A stretch of DNA of 61,283 nucleotides from Candidatus Methylobacter oryzae (GCA_945861405.1 CAMAUL010000011.1:1-61283), one strand, 5' to 3'. Shown: positions 45,249 through 55,745, numbered from the stretch's first letter. Numbers and translations: made by a program. The notes: generated by a model not told the origin, from the letters alone.

Positions 45249-47906
45249 ATGCGGAACCTGAAGTTTTTACCCGCGCTGATTGGAGCGACTCTTGTCATCG
45301 CTATCATTTTATATGTCGCTTTCTATTTCATATTCCTTGATCTGTTTGTTGACTTATGGTGGTACGAATCATTAAAACTTGAAGCCTACTTCTGGCTTAG
45401 GCTGCTCTACAAGTTCTTCCTTTCCGGCGGAGTCACGCTGGCGTTCTTTGCCATTTTCTTTTTTCATTTCTGGATCGCTTCACGCTATCTGGGCATCAAT
45501 CCGGCTGACGAGCTTCTAAGTAACCTGGATAAGCGCCGACGCTTCCAGCGTTTTGCCGACACCTTTATGAATGGTTCGGCAATGGTATATACGCCAATTT
45601 CCTTGATTCTGGCCATATTTATCGCCATCCCTTTCTATGATCAATGGGAATCGACACTGCTGTACTTTTTCGGCAGTGATTCGGGCGTAACCGAAACGGT
45701 TTACGGCAAGGATGTCAGCTTTTATATGCTGTCCTATCCTACCTACATGCTGATTCAGCAAGAACTGCTGACAACCGCCTCGCTAATCTTCTGCATGGTC
45801 GGTATTTTATATTGGCTGGAACATGTTTTTATACCTGATGAAAACTCTGAGTTCCCCTTAGGCGCCAAGATTCATCTAACTACCCTAATTGGCTTTGTGG
45901 TTGCCTTTGTGGTCTGGGGATTCATGCTGGATCGCTTTACGCTGCTTTATACCGATACGCACGAACCGATATTTTATGGCCCGGGTTTTATAGAAATACG
46001 CTATCAATTGCCGCTGATCTGGTTGGGAATTGTTACCTTCCTGGCGACAGCGATAACGGCAGGCCTGTTTATTTTTTCAGAAAAACACCGTGTAAAAGCG
46101 CCCTTTTTAATATCACTTACGGCTTTTTTATGCGTTTTAGGGTTGCCTAAAGTCCAATTTATCCCCGATTTAATCCAAAAATATATAGTCAACCCGAATC
46201 CGGTCAAAACCGGCAAGTCGTTTATGCAGCACAATATTGATGCGACGCTGGATGCTTACGATTTGAAGAATATCAAGATTGTTGATCTACCCATCAAACT
46301 CGATGCCGTTGACGACATTGAAGCATGGAGCACACAAAAACATTTTGAAAACATACCGGTTTGGGACAGGGAAATCCTGATTGACACTTATATTCAGTTG
46401 CAGTCGATAAGACCGTATTACACATTCCTGTCTGTCGATGAAGACCGCTATTTTCTTCTTGACCACACCCGGCAGGTCAATCTTGCGGCCAGAGAAGTCA
46501 ATCTATCGAAGTTGCCGCCTGAAGCCCAGAACTGGGAAAACACCCATATGCGTTATACTCACGGTTATGGCGCCGTGGTCACTCCAGCCGCACAAGATGC
46601 GGGCCAACCTCTGCTCTGGTATTTGCGCGATTTAAACCTGAGCTCGAACGTCGGTTTAACCGTTAAATACCCGGATATTTATTATGGCCAGGAACAATAC
46701 ACTTACGCCATAGTGCCCAATAAGCTGGATGTCATGGGAATATCCGGCACGCTATCCGACCCCAGTGTGGAAAGTGTTTATAAAGGCAAAGGCGGCGTAC
46801 CGATTCCCTCCCTGTTCAGAAAGGCGTTATTCGCCTTTTATTTCAAGGACGAAAAAATATTCTTTTCCACCAATATATCGAAAGAAAGCCAGGTATTAAT
46901 GCGCCGGAATATCACAACGCGCATCAATACGCTGACGCCATTTCTGCATCTGGATAATGACCCCTATCTGGTAATAACCAAAGACCGATATTACTGGATA
47001 CAGGATGCGTATACGCTTTCTAACCGGTATCCCGTTTCCAAACCTGCAGGCGACGACTTCCTGGACGGCAAACATAAATTTAACTATATCCGTAATTCCG
47101 TCAAGGTGGTGGTAGACGCTTTTGACGGCGGCGTCCAGTATTATATTTCCGATCCATCAGATGCCATTATTCAAGCGTACAACGTCGCTTATCCCAGCCT
47201 GTTTAAAAATCTGGAGGAAATGCCCGCCGACCTAAAGTCGCATTTGCGTTATCCCAGAGATCTGTATTATCTGCAGATGAAAGTGTATGCCAAATATAAT
47301 CAACAGAAACCCGAATTATTTTACCAACAGGCGGAAACATGGCAATTCGCGAAGGTTCGGGGTCAGCCGGTAAAACCTTATTATCAAACCATCGATTTTG
47401 GCAACTGTAATGGCAAAGAGGAATTTGTCATGCTGAATCCGATGACGCCGGTCAACAGCAATAATCTCAGCATGATAGGGGTAGCAGGCATAATGGATAC
47501 CAAGACCTGTAGCTCGGAATATAAACCCAGCATCACCCTTTATAAGTTTCCTAAGGATGTCCAGGTCAACGGGCCTGCACAGGTTGAGTCCCTGATTGAA
47601 CAAAATCCGGAAATTTCCGCCCAGTTTACCCTCTGGGATCAGGGCGGTTCAAATATCCGGTTGGGCCGCATGATCATCATGCCGATGGGCAACAGCGTAC
47701 TTTACGTACAGCCGGTTTACATAGTCTCAATCACAAACGGCATCCCCGAGCTCATCAGGGTTATTGTTTCGATCGGCAATCAGGTGGTCATGGACACCAA
47801 CTTCTGGTCGGCGTTTAACCGTTTGAAACAAATTTATATCAAAAACGCCGCCGACAGTGATGGAACAGGGACTTCTAAAGCCGTTATAGAGCCAAAAAAG
47901 AACTAA
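45249..47906 (+). CDS. UPF0182 (COG1615) family large membrane protein
   Basis: An 885-residue protein of unknown role. Residues 1-310 contain about seven membrane segments, with the conserved opening FLDLFVDLWWYESLKLEAYF. The rest, about 570 residues, is a large soluble part, probably outside the cytoplasm, with family segments such as FMQHNIDATLDAYDL, THGYGAVVTPA, YYGQEQYTYAIVP and LRYPRDLYYLQMKVYAKY. Members occur in actinobacteria, cyanobacteria and scattered proteobacteria. A hydrophobic segment near the C terminus is weak. It sits between two P-type ATPases, which may hint at an ion- or envelope-related job, but that is inference. Confidence 0.85.
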   Translation: MRNLKFLPALIGATLVIAIILYVAFYFIFLDLFVDLWWYESLKLEAYFWLRLLYKFFLSGGVTLAFFAIFFFHFWIASRYLGINPADELLSNLDKRRRFQRFADTFMNGSAMVYTPISLILAIFIAIPFYDQWESTLLYFFGSDSGVTETVYGKDVSFYMLSYPTYMLIQQELLTTASLIFCMVGILYWLEHVFIPDENSEFPLGAKIHLTTLIGFVVAFVVWGFMLDRFTLLYTDTHEPIFYGPGFIEIRYQLPLIWLGIVTFLATAITAGLFIFSEKHRVKAPFLISLTAFLCVLGLPKVQFIPDLIQKYIVNPNPVKTGKSFMQHNIDATLDAYDLKNIKIVDLPIKLDAVDDIEAWSTQKHFENIPVWDREILIDTYIQLQSIRPYYTFLSVDEDRYFLLDHTRQVNLAAREVNLSKLPPEAQNWENTHMRYTHGYGAVVTPAAQDAGQPLLWYLRDLNLSSNVGLTVKYPDIYYGQEQYTYAIVPNKLDVMGISGTLSDPSVESVYKGKGGVPIPSLFRKALFAFYFKDEKIFFSTNISKESQVLMRRNITTRINTLTPFLHLDNDPYLVITKDRYYWIQDAYTLSNRYPVSKPAGDDFLDGKHKFNYIRNSVKVVVDAFDGGVQYYISDPSDAIIQAYNVAYPSLFKNLEEMPADLKSHLRYPRDLYYLQMKVYAKYNQQKPELFYQQAETWQFAKVRGQPVKPYYQTIDFGNCNGKEEFVMLNPMTPVNSNNLSMIGVAGIMDTKTCSSEYKPSITLYKFPKDVQVNGPAQVESLIEQNPEISAQFTLWDQGGSNIRLGRMIIMPMGNSVLYVQPVYIVSITNGIPELIRVIVSIGNQVVMDTNFWSAFNRLKQIYIKNAADSDGTGTSKAVIEPKKN

Positions 47907-48361
47907 GGGGGCATATTACATATCAGATCAGCGAAGTTTATGCCCCGCTGATCTGGTCTTTCACACGTCTTAAAACATTACGTTATGCAGCATCAGCGCA
48001 CAAAACCGGACGAGCCGAAACCAAAAGCCTCATCACCAAGAAAAATGGCACACAGATAACACAGATTTGACGGATAAACACTGATAAAACTTTGCGTTAC
48101 TTTGCGTACAGCTCTGCGTTACTCTGCGGTTAATAATGTTTTTTTTAACCGCAGAGTCTCGCAAAGGGAGCTTATTTCCGACTTAAAGATTTACCAAATA
48201 AGCGCGCATCACATAATAATATGTTTATAAACAAAAATATCATAAGTCTTGTCAAAAAATGTAAAGACTTGACTGGTAAGAGACTAAGGCCGATAAATCC
48301 TGTTTCAGGTCATCAAGAATAGTTGTTGTAGCACCATGCTCATATTTATCATAAGCGCACA
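47907..48361. other. 455-bp gap with a repeat of the CAGATAACACAGATT type
   Basis: Just after the UPF0182 stop a short inverted pair GATCAGCG...CGCTGATC (about 47926-47955) may act as a weak terminator. From about 48045 to 48175 are words of repeat F type (AACACAGATTTGACGGATAA, ACACTGATAAAAC) and the complementary pair CTCTGCGGTTAA and TTAACCGCAGAG. I see no gene. The right end is AT-rich and may hold the promoter of the next ATPase. Confidence 0.5.
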
Positions 48362-51139
48362 ATGAGATCATTAATGATGAAAAAAAAGAACCCATCAGAC
48401 AGTCGTCCATGGCATGCTCTTTCCCCTGATGCAATTTGTGATGCTTTTTCCAGCACTGACCAAGGCTTAAGCCGGCAAGAGGCTGAGCGCCGACTGACAA
48501 AAGTCGGCTTCAATAAACTGACGCCAACGGCCAGTCGCGGCCCCCTCAAACGCTTTTTCAGCCAATTTCATAATGTGCTCATTTATGTATTGCTTGCCGC
48601 AGCCGGTGTAACGGCGGCTATTGATCACTGGGTGGACAGCGGCGTTATCGTCGGCGTGGTAGTGATCAATGCGCTGATCGGTTTCATTCAGGAAGGCAAA
48701 GCGGAAAAGGCTCTGGATGCGATACGCAATATGCTCACGCACCAGGCCATGGTGCGGCGTGATGGCAAGAATGTTCTGATGCCTGCCGGGCAACTGGTTC
48801 CGGGCGATATTGTAGCCCTGGAAAGCGGTGACAAAGTGCCTGCTGATTTGCGTCTGTTACAGGTCAAAAATTTGCGTGCCGATGAATCCATGCTCACAGG
48901 AGAATCCTTACCCGTCGAAAAAAATACGGCGGTTGTCGGTGTCAATGCGCCATTAGGGGATCGATTCTGTCTGGCTTATTCGGGCACCTTAATTACCTAT
49001 GGGACTGCGCTCGGTATGGTAGTCGCTACCGGTGACAAAACCGAAATCGGCCGTATCAGTTCCATGCTGCGCACGGTTCCGCAACTGACCACGCCGCTGC
49101 TACGGCAGATTGCCGGTTTCAGCAAATGGTTGACCTTTGCTATTTTAACGCTGGCCTCAGCTACGTTCGCCTATGGCTGGATCATTCAGCATTCTTCTTT
49201 GACAGAGCTGTTTATGTCTGCGGTGAGCCTTGCCGTGGCCGCCATTCCCGAAGGTTTGCCGGCCATTATGACCATTACCCTGGCTATCGGTGTGCAGCGC
49301 ATGGCCAAACGCAATGCCATTATCCGGCGCTTACCGGCCGTCGAGACTTTAGGCTCGGTGACCGTCATCTGTTCCGATAAAACCGGCACCCTGACCTGTA
49401 ACGAAATGACCGCTAAATCGGTGTTCGTTAATAACAAACTATTTACTGTGGAAGGCGTCGGTTATAACCCCCGCGGAGGTTTTAAACTGGCCGACGAAAC
49501 AACGATTGTAGAAGATCACCCGCATTTGCATGAGTTGCTTCGTGCCGCCGCGCTGTGCAATAACGCAAGATTAGAGCAAAAATCCGTCAATGGGATTGCT
49601 CACGGCGACAACCGCGTACACGGCGACAACTGGATTATACACGGTGACCCTACGGAGGGCGCCTTGATCACCCTGGCGCACAAAGCCGGAATGGATGCCG
49701 ATTTTCTCAATCGGGACATGCCGCGTACCGACATCATCCCGTTCGAATCGGAACATCGCTATATGGCGACACTGCATCACGACCATAGCGGCCATGCCTT
49801 TGTGTTTATCAAAGGCGCTCCCGAACGGGTGCTAAGCATGTGCAGTCTTCAGCGCCTTGATGGCGAAGATGTACCCCTTCATGTTGCCCATAGTCATCAA
49901 ATGATGGAAGAAATCGCAGGCCGTGGTCAGCGCGTGCTGGCGATTGCGTTCAAGACGGTAGCTGCCACGCAAAAGCAGATCGGCTTTGCCGATGTTGAAA
50001 CCGGACTGACTTTGTTAGGTCTGGTCGGCATGATCGACCCGCCGCGCCCCGAAGCCGTTAAAGCGGTGCTCAAGTGCCAGAACGCCGGTATCCGCGTCAA
50101 AATGATTACCGGCGATCATGCGGCGACGGCCGTAGCCATTGCCGCACAGATCAATATCGGCAACGGCTTGGTACTGAGCGGAGCAGACCTGGATCGAATG
50201 ACCGATAGTGAATTGAAAGCCGCCATCCGCAACGTCGATGTTTTTGCCCGTACCAGCCCGGAAAACAAGTTACGCCTGGTAACCGCGCTGCAGGCAGACG
50301 GGCATGTGGTGGCCATGACCGGCGACGGCGTTAATGATGCACCGGCATTAAAACGCGCCGATGTAGGCGTGGCGATGGGTAAAAAAGGTACCGAGGTCGC
50401 CAAGGAAACCAGCGAAATGGTGTTGGCCGATGACAATTTTGCTTCCATAGCCCATGCCGTTGAAGAAGGCCGTGGTATTTACGACAACCTAAAAAAGTCG
50501 ATTATTTTTATCTTGCCTACCGGTGTCGGTGAAGCGTTGACTATCGTCGCGGCCATCGTCATAGGCGAAGCATTGCCTATTACCCCGGTACAAATATTAT
50601 GGGTGAATATGATTACTGCGGTGATGTTGTCGCTAACGCTTGCCTTTGAGCCGCCGGAGCGAAACATTATGAGCCGGAAGCCCCGGAAGCCGGATGAGCC
50701 GTTACTCTCGGCGTTTTTGATTTGGCGCATTCTGTTTGTGTCGCTGATTATGATAACCGGCTCTTTCGGCCTGTTTCTCTGGGAGCGATCATTGGGAACC
50801 CCGATTGAACAAGCGCGGACGGTTACTGTGAATACGCTGGTGATGTTTGAAATATTTTATCTCCTCAATAGCCGTTACTTGTACCATTCCGTGCTCAATC
50901 TGCATGGCCTGTTCGGTAACCGGCTGGTGTGGCTGGCAATCGTATTGCTAATAGCATTCCAAATGGCTTTTACCTATTGGCAGCCCATGCAAGTGTTGTT
51001 TGGCACGGTTGAACTAGACGCGCATACCTGGCGAATGATAGTCGCCGTCGCCTCAAGCGTGTTCATCCTGGTTGAAATCGAAAAGTTTTTCATCCGCTTA
51101 TTTCTGCCCAAAGCAGCTGTCGGGAATAACAAGAAATGA
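48362..51139 (+). CDS. P2-type cation ATPase of uncertain ion (P-type ATPase 2)
   Basis: A 925-residue pump with [13 protein letters not shown] (Asp near 339), [15 protein letters not shown] and [12 protein letters not shown], so it should be active. TM4 is [11 protein letters not shown]5 is [14 protein letters not shown] and TM6 is [18 protein letters not shown], where the usual NxxTDG calcium motif is NxxTAV. The site therefore lacks the TM6 Asp, and a monovalent or other ion is possible. Between residues about 410 and 430 there is a small internal repetition [19 protein letters not shown]. The start is uncertain; the ATG at 48374 (MMKKKN) is an alternative. It is followed by repeats and then a convergent DUF502 gene. 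Confidence 0.85.
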   Translation: MRSLMMKKKNPSDSRPWHALSPDAICDAFSSTDQGLSRQEAERRLTKVGFNKLTPTASRGPLKRFFSQFHNVLIYVLLAAAGVTAAIDHWVDSGVIVGVVVINALIGFIQEGKAEKALDAIRNMLTHQAMVRRDGKNVLMPAGQLVPGDIVALESGDKVPADLRLLQVKNLRADESMLTGESLPVEKNTAVVGVNAPLGDRFCLAYSGTLITYGTALGMVVATGDKTEIGRISSMLRTVPQLTTPLLRQIAGFSKWLTFAILTLASATFAYGWIIQHSSLTELFMSAVSLAVAAIPEGLPAIMTITLAIGVQRMAKRNAIIRRLPAVETLGSVTVICSDKTGTLTCNEMTAKSVFVNNKLFTVEGVGYNPRGGFKLADETTIVEDHPHLHELLRAAALCNNARLEQKSVNGIAHGDNRVHGDNWIIHGDPTEGALITLAHKAGMDADFLNRDMPRTDIIPFESEHRYMATLHHDHSGHAFVFIKGAPERVLSMCSLQRLDGEDVPLHVAHSHQMMEEIAGRGQRVLAIAFKTVAATQKQIGFADVETGLTLLGLVGMIDPPRPEAVKAVLKCQNAGIRVKMITGDHAATAVAIAAQINIGNGLVLSGADLDRMTDSELKAAIRNVDVFARTSPENKLRLVTALQADGHVVAMTGDGVNDAPALKRADVGVAMGKKGTEVAKETSEMVLADDNFASIAHAVEEGRGIYDNLKKSIIFILPTGVGEALTIVAAIVIGEALPITPVQILWVNMITAVMLSLTLAFEPPERNIMSRKPRKPDEPLLSAFLIWRILFVSLIMITGSFGLFLWERSLGTPIEQARTVTVNTLVMFEIFYLLNSRYLYHSVLNLHGLFGNRLVWLAIVLLIAFQMAFTYWQPMQVLFGTVELDAHTWRMIVAVASSVFILVEIEKFFIRLFLPKAAVGNNKK

Positions 51140-51212
51140 ATAATCCTAGAAAAATCAGTTCGTCCACGAAAAACACGAAAAGCACGAAAACATTCAAAGA
51201 TATACCAAGTCC

Positions 51213-51299
51213 GCGTAGGGCGGAATAGCGTAGCGTATTCCGCCGAATGAGTGTCCCGATCCATACGGCGCATTACGCTAACGCTAATGCGCCCTACGC
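51213..51299. repeat. composite inverted repeat H with ends GCGTAGGGCG/CGCCCTACGC
   Basis: Inside the ends lie two hairpins, GGCGGAATAGCGTAGCGTAT-TCCGCC (51219-51243) and GGCGCATTACGCTAACGCTA-ATGCGCC (51267-51293). Just upstream (about 51158-51198) is repeat G (GTCCACGAAAAACACGAAAA). The segment separates the convergent ATPase 2 and DUF502 genes. Confidence 0.65.
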
Positions 51300-51348
51300 C
51301 CCTAAGCAGCTATCGCGAAAATAGCGACACTATCATGATTTTATCTTC

Positions 51349-51939
51349 TTACTTTGTATGACCGACGACTCCGGCTGTTGTCACAAAGCGCAGAGCATCC
51401 TCCACAGACATATCCAACGGTACTACAGAGGTACGCCGCATAATGACGGTGAAACCACCGATCTGATAGCTGAATGGCAGATAAACAGCCACCTGGCCAT
51501 CCGCATTAAGCGGATCGGAAAATCCCGAGAAATCGGAACGGGTAATAAAGCCGATCTGTTTGCCGCCGTTTGCCGACACATCAACCAGGACGACCTGCCT
51601 AAGCTCTTTCCCGGGTTCACTGGAGAATATCGAAATCAGGTCACGGATGGCTGTATAAATGGATTTTACAACGGGAATCTGGATGACATACTCTTCAGCT
51701 TTCCGGAACAGTCTGTGAATGGTTTCGGATTCCAGAAATCCGCCGACAAAAAACACCACCGCGAGACCGGAAACAAACCCCAAGCCTTCTATATACCAAT
51801 TGTTAGGCAAAAAAACCTTGAATATATTACCCAGCACCAATTCTGCAGTCACCGCCAGCCAATACAGCAAATAAAGGGTGATCGTGATCGGTACAATAGC
51901 GATTAAGCCTTTTAAAAATGTCTTGCTGATTTGTTTCAT
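51349..51939 (-). CDS. DUF502 family membrane protein
   Basis: A 196-residue inner-membrane protein with two hydrophobic segments near the N terminus (about 8-32 and 50-68). The family's core is plain: LKGLIAIVPITITLYLLYW, IPVVKSIYTAIRDLI, GFITRSDF and VAVYLPFSYQIGG. Function is unknown. It lies between two P-type ATPases, convergent with one and on the same strand as the other. Confidence 0.85.
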   Translation of the reverse strand: MKQISKTFLKGLIAIVPITITLYLLYWLAVTAELVLGNIFKVFLPNNWYIEGLGFVSGLAVVFFVGGFLESETIHRLFRKAEEYVIQIPVVKSIYTAIRDLISIFSSEPGKELRQVVLVDVSANGGKQIGFITRSDFSGFSDPLNADGQVAVYLPFSYQIGGFTVIMRRTSVVPLDMSVEDALRFVTTAGVVGHTK

Positions 51940-52002
51940 TTTAGTCTACTGGTTTTTGATAGGGTGTGCTTAGAAAATCGGACGGTTAATATTTTGGGTC
52001 GA

Positions 52003-54858
52003 CTATTTTTTAAAACTCCAACACAATATCAGCCACAAAAATTTGCGCAATTCCTCAAGGATCAGTACAAACGCGGCAACACCGGTCGCAATCAGCCAAT
52101 CCATCTGCGTCAATGTTGTGGTATGGAATATGACTTGCGCAGGCGGCCAGTGAATGACCAGTACCTGCAATGAAATCACCCCGAAAATAGCCAGCCAGAG
52201 CATTCTATTGGAACAGAAATGCCGGTTAAATGCTGTGCCTTTTTCAGCGCGGGCATTAAAAACGTTGAATACCTGAAACAGCACGAAGGTAGTGAACGCC
52301 AGCGTTGTGGCGTGCGCCGCATTCCCCCCGCCCGGCAGGCTTGCGGCATACACACCATCCGTCTGTAAGTCGTAATATAATACCCCCAAGGTACCGATAG
52401 CCATGGTCAATCCGTAGCTGAAAAGATTGCCGAAGCGTCGCAATGACAGTATCCGCGCGTCAGGGTCACGCGGCGCTTCGTCCATGCTGCCGGTGCGAAC
52501 GGGATCAACGCCTAGCGCCATGGCCGGTGGGCCGTCCATGATGATGTTAATCCACAGCAATTGTACCGCAGTAAAAGGCACAGGCATGCCCAGCAGCGGT
52601 GCGCAAGCCACCGTCAGGATAGCGCCGATATTGGTGGAAAGCTGAAAGCGGATAAATTTGACCATGTTGTCGTAAATCCCCCGCCCTTCCTTGACCGCCT
52701 TGACGATGGTGGCGAAATTGTCATCGGTCAGTATCATCGTCGCCGCTTCCTGAGCGACATCGGTGCCGGTGATGCCCATGGCGATGCCGATATCGGCGCT
52801 CTTCAGGGCAGGGGCATCGTTGACGCCGTCGCCGGTCATCGCAACTATGTGACCGTCTGCTTTTAAGGCGTTGACAATCCTGACCTTCTGTTCAGGCGCA
52901 GTGCGGGCGAAGACGGCGATGGCGTTGATGCGTGCGGCCAGAGCACGATCATCCAGAACAGCCAATTCCTTGCCTTCAATGACTTCACCCGCCAAGCCCA
53001 GTTCCTTGGCAATCGCCTTAGCGGTCACCTTTTGGTCGCCGGTGATCATCTTGACTGCGATACCGGCCTGCTGGCAGAGTTTGATGGCGTCGCGGGCTTC
53101 GGCTCTTGGCGGATCCATCAGACCGACCAGCGCGACAAAGGTAAGATCCTCGATGTATTGAAACAGATCGCCATCAAGCTGCATGGTGTCGGCGGGCAGC
53201 GTTCGCACTGCCACTCCCAATACCCGCAAACCAGTGCTGGCCATTGTTTCGTTTTGTGCCAAAAGTTTGTCTCGTTTAACAGGCAACGAGTTTCCATTGC
53301 CATCAACTACCGAATGACACATTTTGAGCAGCACTTCCGGTGCGCCTTTAATGAACACCTTGATCTGATCGCCATGACGATGAAATGTCGCCATGAATTT
53401 ATGCTCGGCATCAAAAGGGATTTCGGCAATTCGGGGTAGTTGGCTGTTTGCCTGTTCCTTGTCGATACCGCCTTTAATGGCAAGCACCAGTAATGCGCCT
53501 TCCATCGGGTCGCCCACCACCTGCTTCCCTTGCAAATGGCTGTTATTGCACAAAGCCAGCGGCAGCAGCAAATCCGTCATATCGGCGACAGGCAAAATCT
53601 CGCCGGTAACTTCATAACCTTCGCCGCTAACGCTATAGCTTTGACCTTTATAAAAGATTGACCGCGCAGTCATCTGGTTGACCGTCAAGGTACCGGTCTT
53701 GTCGGTACAAATAACCGTGGTACAGCCTAGCGTTTCCACGGCGGCCAGACGTTTGACGATGGCCTGCTGACGCGCCATGCGGTGCATCCCCAGCGCAAGG
53801 GTTACCGTAACGACCGCCGGTAGGCCTTCGGGGATGGCTGCCACGGCCAGTGCGATGGCGGTATAAGCCGTCTGAATCAGCGGCTCCCCTCGCCACAGGG
53901 CGCTGACAAACAAAACGACAATGACCGCCAGCGCAATCAGCGCCATACGTTTACCCAGACTGTCGAGCTGTATTTGCAGCGGCGTGGCCCCGTCTTCTGT
54001 TTGCGTTAACAGGTTCGCCAGTTTGCCGATTTCGGTTTCCATGCCGGTGGCAGTCACCACCATTTCAGCACGGCCACGGGTGACGGCATTATTCATATAA
54101 AGCATGTTGCTGCGTTCGGCGAGAGGCAGTGATGCCATCGTAAGTGCCTGTTTCTGCTTGGTAACTGGCATCGACTCGCCGGTCAACGAGGATTCATCGA
54201 CTTCCAGTGTGTGTGCAGTGATAATGCGGCCATCAGCGGGTATTTTTCCGCCAGCTTCGAGAATGACAATATCCCCCGGCACCAGCTGGTCGGCAGGCAG
54301 TTCAATATTACGACCGTCGCGGCGTACCTCGGCTAGCAACGCAAGCATCTTTTTAAGCGCAGCCAGCGATTTTTCGGCCTGAAATTCCTGATAAAATCCC
54401 AATAGGCCGTTAATGACGACCACCACCAGAATCACTACGCCGTCTTTTAAATCACCGATAGCGGCAGCCAGGATGGCCGCTGCAATTAGCACCAGAATAA
54501 GGAAGCTTTTGAACTGGGATAGCAGCAAATGCCAGGCGGGGCGCGGCGGCTTCTCGGTCAGCCGGTTGGGGCCGTAACGATTCAGCCGATCTGCGGCAGC
54601 TATTTGGCTCAAGCCGGTGGCTAGCTCCGAAACCTGTTCATGGAGCGCTTCTTCCGCTGACAGGGTATGCCAGGCAGGTCTGGTTACTGCGTCTGGAGAG
54701 GATGCGGTATTGGCCTGTTCAGAGCGACGTTTATAAAAACAACGCCTTGCGGCTAACCAAATCAATGCGCCTGAAATTGCGACTACTATGGCGATTGCCG
54801 GTAAGGCAGCTATGTCTATAAGATAATCATTATTGAATAAATCTTTAACCAGTGGCAT
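52003..54858 (-). CDS. P2-type cation ATPase, PMR1/SPCA-like, with element A in a loop (P-type ATPase 3)
   Basis: A 951-residue pump with an extra N-terminal membrane segment (about 15-37) before the usual cation-ATPase N domain. It has TGES, CTDKTGTLT (Asp near 386), KGAPE, MITGDQKVTA and [14 protein letters not shown]4 is AAIPEGLPA and TM6 is WINIIMDGPPAMALGVDP. The IMDGPPA form marks secretory-pathway-type Ca2+/Mn2+ pumps. Between TM7 and TM8 residues about 832-848 (TDGVYAASLPGGGNAA) are element A; relatives have a short loop before HATTLAFTTFVLFQ. The loop faces outside the cytoplasm, where extra residues are easily accepted. Confidence 0.88.
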   Translation of the reverse strand: MPLVKDLFNNDYLIDIAALPAIAIVVAISGALIWLAARRCFYKRRSEQANTASSPDAVTRPAWHTLSAEEALHEQVSELATGLSQIAAADRLNRYGPNRLTEKPPRPAWHLLLSQFKSFLILVLIAAAILAAAIGDLKDGVVILVVVVINGLLGFYQEFQAEKSLAALKKMLALLAEVRRDGRNIELPADQLVPGDIVILEAGGKIPADGRIITAHTLEVDESSLTGESMPVTKQKQALTMASLPLAERSNMLYMNNAVTRGRAEMVVTATGMETEIGKLANLLTQTEDGATPLQIQLDSLGKRMALIALAVIVVLFVSALWRGEPLIQTAYTAIALAVAAIPEGLPAVVTVTLALGMHRMARQQAIVKRLAAVETLGCTTVICTDKTGTLTVNQMTARSIFYKGQSYSVSGEGYEVTGEILPVADMTDLLLPLALCNNSHLQGKQVVGDPMEGALLVLAIKGGIDKEQANSQLPRIAEIPFDAEHKFMATFHRHGDQIKVFIKGAPEVLLKMCHSVVDGNGNSLPVKRDKLLAQNETMASTGLRVLGVAVRTLPADTMQLDGDLFQYIEDLTFVALVGLMDPPRAEARDAIKLCQQAGIAVKMITGDQKVTAKAIAKELGLAGEVIEGKELAVLDDRALAARINAIAVFARTAPEQKVRIVNALKADGHIVAMTGDGVNDAPALKSADIGIAMGITGTDVAQEAATMILTDDNFATIVKAVKEGRGIYDNMVKFIRFQLSTNIGAILTVACAPLLGMPVPFTAVQLLWINIIMDGPPAMALGVDPVRTGSMDEAPRDPDARILSLRRFGNLFSYGLTMAIGTLGVLYYDLQTDGVYAASLPGGGNAAHATTLAFTTFVLFQVFNVFNARAEKGTAFNRHFCSNRMLWLAIFGVISLQVLVIHWPPAQVIFHTTTLTQMDWLIATGVAAFVLILEELRKFLWLILCWSFKK
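52317..52363 (-). repeat. element A copy A9 (in P-type ATPase 3)
   Basis: Read on the minus strand: GGATGGTGTGTATGCCGCAA, GCCTGCCGGGCGGG. Unlike the other copies, this one is read in its sense direction. Its left end (ATCGCCAG) is altered and its right hairpin arm is changed. Confidence 0.85.
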
Positions 54859-55076
54859 TGCAGTGTGTCTCCATTGTTACGTGCAAGGTATCAGCCGAAA
54901 AGGTACGCACAGCGTACCCTACGAACTCCGTGGTTGGGTTAAGCGCGTCTTTTTGCGCCGTAACCCAACACATTCGTGTCGCAAATGTCGGGTTACGCTA
55001 CGCTCGGCAATTGCTCCTGCATTGCTCTACCTCCTGCATCCATGCAGTCGTAACCCAACGTGGCTACAGGGTAAAA
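54859..55076. repeat. repeat-filled gap with short repeat C copy (C5)
   Basis: It holds a GTACGCACAGCGTACCCTAC palindrome, an inverted pair GTTGGGTTAAGCGC/GCGCCGTAACCCAAC and, at 55003-55050, the short form of repeat C (CTCGGCAATTGCTCCTGCAT to CCATGCAGTCG). No gene is seen. Possible promoter bases for ATPase 3 would be at its left edge. Confidence 0.7.
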
Positions 55077-55745
55077 TCACTCGGGTGGCTTGTCCCGCAG
55101 CATCGTTCCAAATGACTGGGCCTGCATCATCAGGTTATCCCCGGTGATTGCAAGGAATGGCCTGACCGGACAACCGGCAGTATATAACACTCTTGCTGTC
55201 CAGACATTGCAGGTTCTGAACAAGTGGTACGTTTCCTGAGACCGGTAAAACTGACTGACGCCATAGAGGCCCACACCTAAAGGTACCAGGTTGCCAGCCA
55301 GATCTCTGTCATAACTTGCCGCAATATAACGGATCAAGCGTTGAAATCCGGCATCTGACAGCCGGATCATAATGATCTCGCTATGAGGAAAATAGGATGC
55401 TACGGAATCATTGAAAGCAACAATGTGCAAGACGCTTGGATTAGGCAACAATAGCGCCTTAAGTGCCAGTCCCAAGTGAAAACTCGGCGTTTGGTAGAAA
55501 TCCCTGTCGCCCCACCCGATTTCAAGATAGTCGGTGCTGGAAAAGCCCTTATGAACCAGCCGGACATCATCGGGTATATCAACCCTTTTAACAACGACAC
55601 CGACGTGCCAGCCGTGACTTACCAGATAGATCGTAAGCGCCGGCTCCCTTGCGTCTACGGGACACTCCCCATTGATTGAAGTCGCACACCCGCTGCAAAG
55701 GACTGTTACAGTCAGTGTGCAAAGGAGAAGAATTCGGTTAATCAT
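55077..55745 (-). CDS. DUF2459 family lipoprotein
   Basis: A 222-residue protein with a lipoprotein signal peptide: MINRILLLCTLTVTVLCSGC, with the lipid-bearing Cys near residue 20. The mature part has ALTIYLVSHGWHVGVVVKR, LEIGWGDRDFYQT and RTCNVWTARVLYTAGCPV, which mark the DUF2459 family (first noted near urease genes). Conserved His, Asp and Cys residues suggest a hydrolase-like site, but no activity is known. The frame is open 49 codons upstream, but that part is repeat sequence. I chose the ATG at 55745, though those at 55754 and 55757 are possible. It follows the type I secretion operon on the same strand. Confidence 0.8.
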   Translation of the reverse strand: MINRILLLCTLTVTVLCSGCATSINGECPVDAREPALTIYLVSHGWHVGVVVKRVDIPDDVRLVHKGFSSTDYLEIGWGDRDFYQTPSFHLGLALKALLLPNPSVLHIVAFNDSVASYFPHSEIIMIRLSDAGFQRLIRYIAASYDRDLAGNLVPLGVGLYGVSQFYRSQETYHLFRTCNVWTARVLYTAGCPVRPFLAITGDNLMMQAQSFGTMLRDKPPE

